From: Bathynomus jamesi
Taxonomy: Eukaryota; Arthropoda; Malacostraca; Isopoda; Cirolanidae
Direction of reading: 5' to 3'
DNA: 64,000 nt
Assembly (NCBI GenBank): GCA_023014485.1
Contig: JAJOZX010001000.1
Location: 229,501 to 293,500 of the forward strand
Made by a program: the position numbers and the translations under genes. The notes beneath the pieces were generated by a model that was not told the DNA's origin, ran no database searches, and saw only the letters and a list, made by a program, of their open reading frames with translations. Of this stretch, positions 63,675-64,000 are shown in pieces. Numbering within the stretch: position 1 is the first letter of the stretch; each line of letters starts with the position of its first letter.

Positions 63675-64000
63675 CAGGGTGGGCGGAAAGTAGCTCCCTA
63701 ATTTAAATTACATATAAATTATGTATAATTGTGATTGTATTGTTATATTGTTATGGTGTGTTCTCTAAAGTGGTATAATTGTAACGGTAATTTTTTTCTC
63801 TAAAGTGTTCTCTTTGTGTTCTCTAAAGTGGTACAATTGTAACGTTCATTTTTTTTTTTTCATTTCAGATTGAAGGGTAACATGGCTGAGCGTTTAACAC
63901 TGCAGGAGCGTGCCCAGTTGGCGGCACGGTACGAAGTTTGGCAATCTGTCGTTCGAGTTCAAAGATGGTGGCGGGCCATTCACGGACCACGTGCCCAAGT
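63675..64000 (+). mobile_element. mariner element, left part, cut by window edge
   Basis: Begins cagggtgggcggaaagtagc directly after (TA)n. A subterminal unit 'ctctaaagtggta.aattgtaacg' is repeated (63764 and 63822). Contains the start of a transposase. Confidence 0.75.
63882..64000 (+). CDS. mariner-type transposase, N-terminal fragment
   Basis: ATG at 63882 (MAERLTLQERAQLAARYEVW) starts the N-terminal helix-turn-helix of a mariner/rosa-type transposase. It resembles the starts of the other DD41D genes here. Only 39 codons are visible, all open; the rest lies outside the window. Confidence 0.65.
   Translation, partial: MAERLTLQERAQLAARYEVWQSVVRVQRWWRAIHGPRAQ

Noticed and set aside
1..64000. 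Host genes, tRNA/rRNA genes or CRISPR arrays
   Set aside because: None could be supported; repeats present are microsatellites, minisatellites or transposon ends without spacer structure.

Overview
This window looks like a piece of an AT-rich, microsatellite-rich animal genome, most likely an arthropod. I infer this from the mix of elements (several mariner/rosa-type, maT, hAT, piggyBac, Penelope and CR1-like elements, plus Maverick/adintovirus-type DNA virus copies). I see no convincing host gene, tRNA, rRNA or CRISPR array. Nearly everything is mobile or viral in origin, and nearly every reading frame is broken.

Viral part. Two related copies of a Maverick/Polinton (adintovirus-like) element are present. 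Copy C (about 27.2-39.64 kb) carries the full gene set. On the minus strand lie an adenain-type protease, the double-jelly-roll major capsid protein, a basic core protein, penton, integrase, a 202-aa conserved protein, a small basic/hydrophobic protein and the packaging ATPase. Diverging from the ATPase on the plus strand is a protein-primed type B DNA polymerase, then four small tail ORFs of unknown function. A short, apparently three-exon gene sits at the left end (27.3-28.1 kb). Copy B (3.24-12.86 kb) is colinear with the right two thirds of C but lacks the capsid genes. Copy A (1-3.235 kb) is an inverted duplicate of 6.67-11.02 kb of copy B and shares its inactivating lesions, so the palindrome formed after the polymerase had already decayed. 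Late genes are packed with 1-4 nt overlaps (TAATG, ATGA) or a 1-nt gap.

Transposon part. A DD37E Tc1-like element (12.86-15.92 kb) sits in the tail of copy B and carries a nested hAT with a perfect 8-bp target duplication. Then follow DD41D mariners (16.8, 18.6, 22.9, 43.2, 53.2 and 63.7 kb). One of them hosts a 3.0-kb element with a nearly unbroken DDE-type transposase. There is a maT (DD37D) remnant at 24.4-26 kb, and two maT deletion derivatives inside a 1.24-kb tandem duplication (41.2-43.7 kb). Next come a 0.57-kb head-to-head palindrome (44.6-45.2 kb) and a Penelope element with direct terminal repeats and hammerhead-like motifs (45.2-49.1 kb). They are followed by a 3.0-kb hAT (49.9-52.9 kb), a piggyBac whose first catalytic Asp is Asn (54.6-56.9 kb), a long-TIR element holding exons of another DDE transposase (56.9-59.1 kb), and a CR1-like LINE that has lost its endonuclease (60.5-63.5 kb).

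Many mariner ends abut (TA)n arrays. All boundaries come from reading terminal repeats, target duplications and comparison between copies inside the window; no database search was possible.
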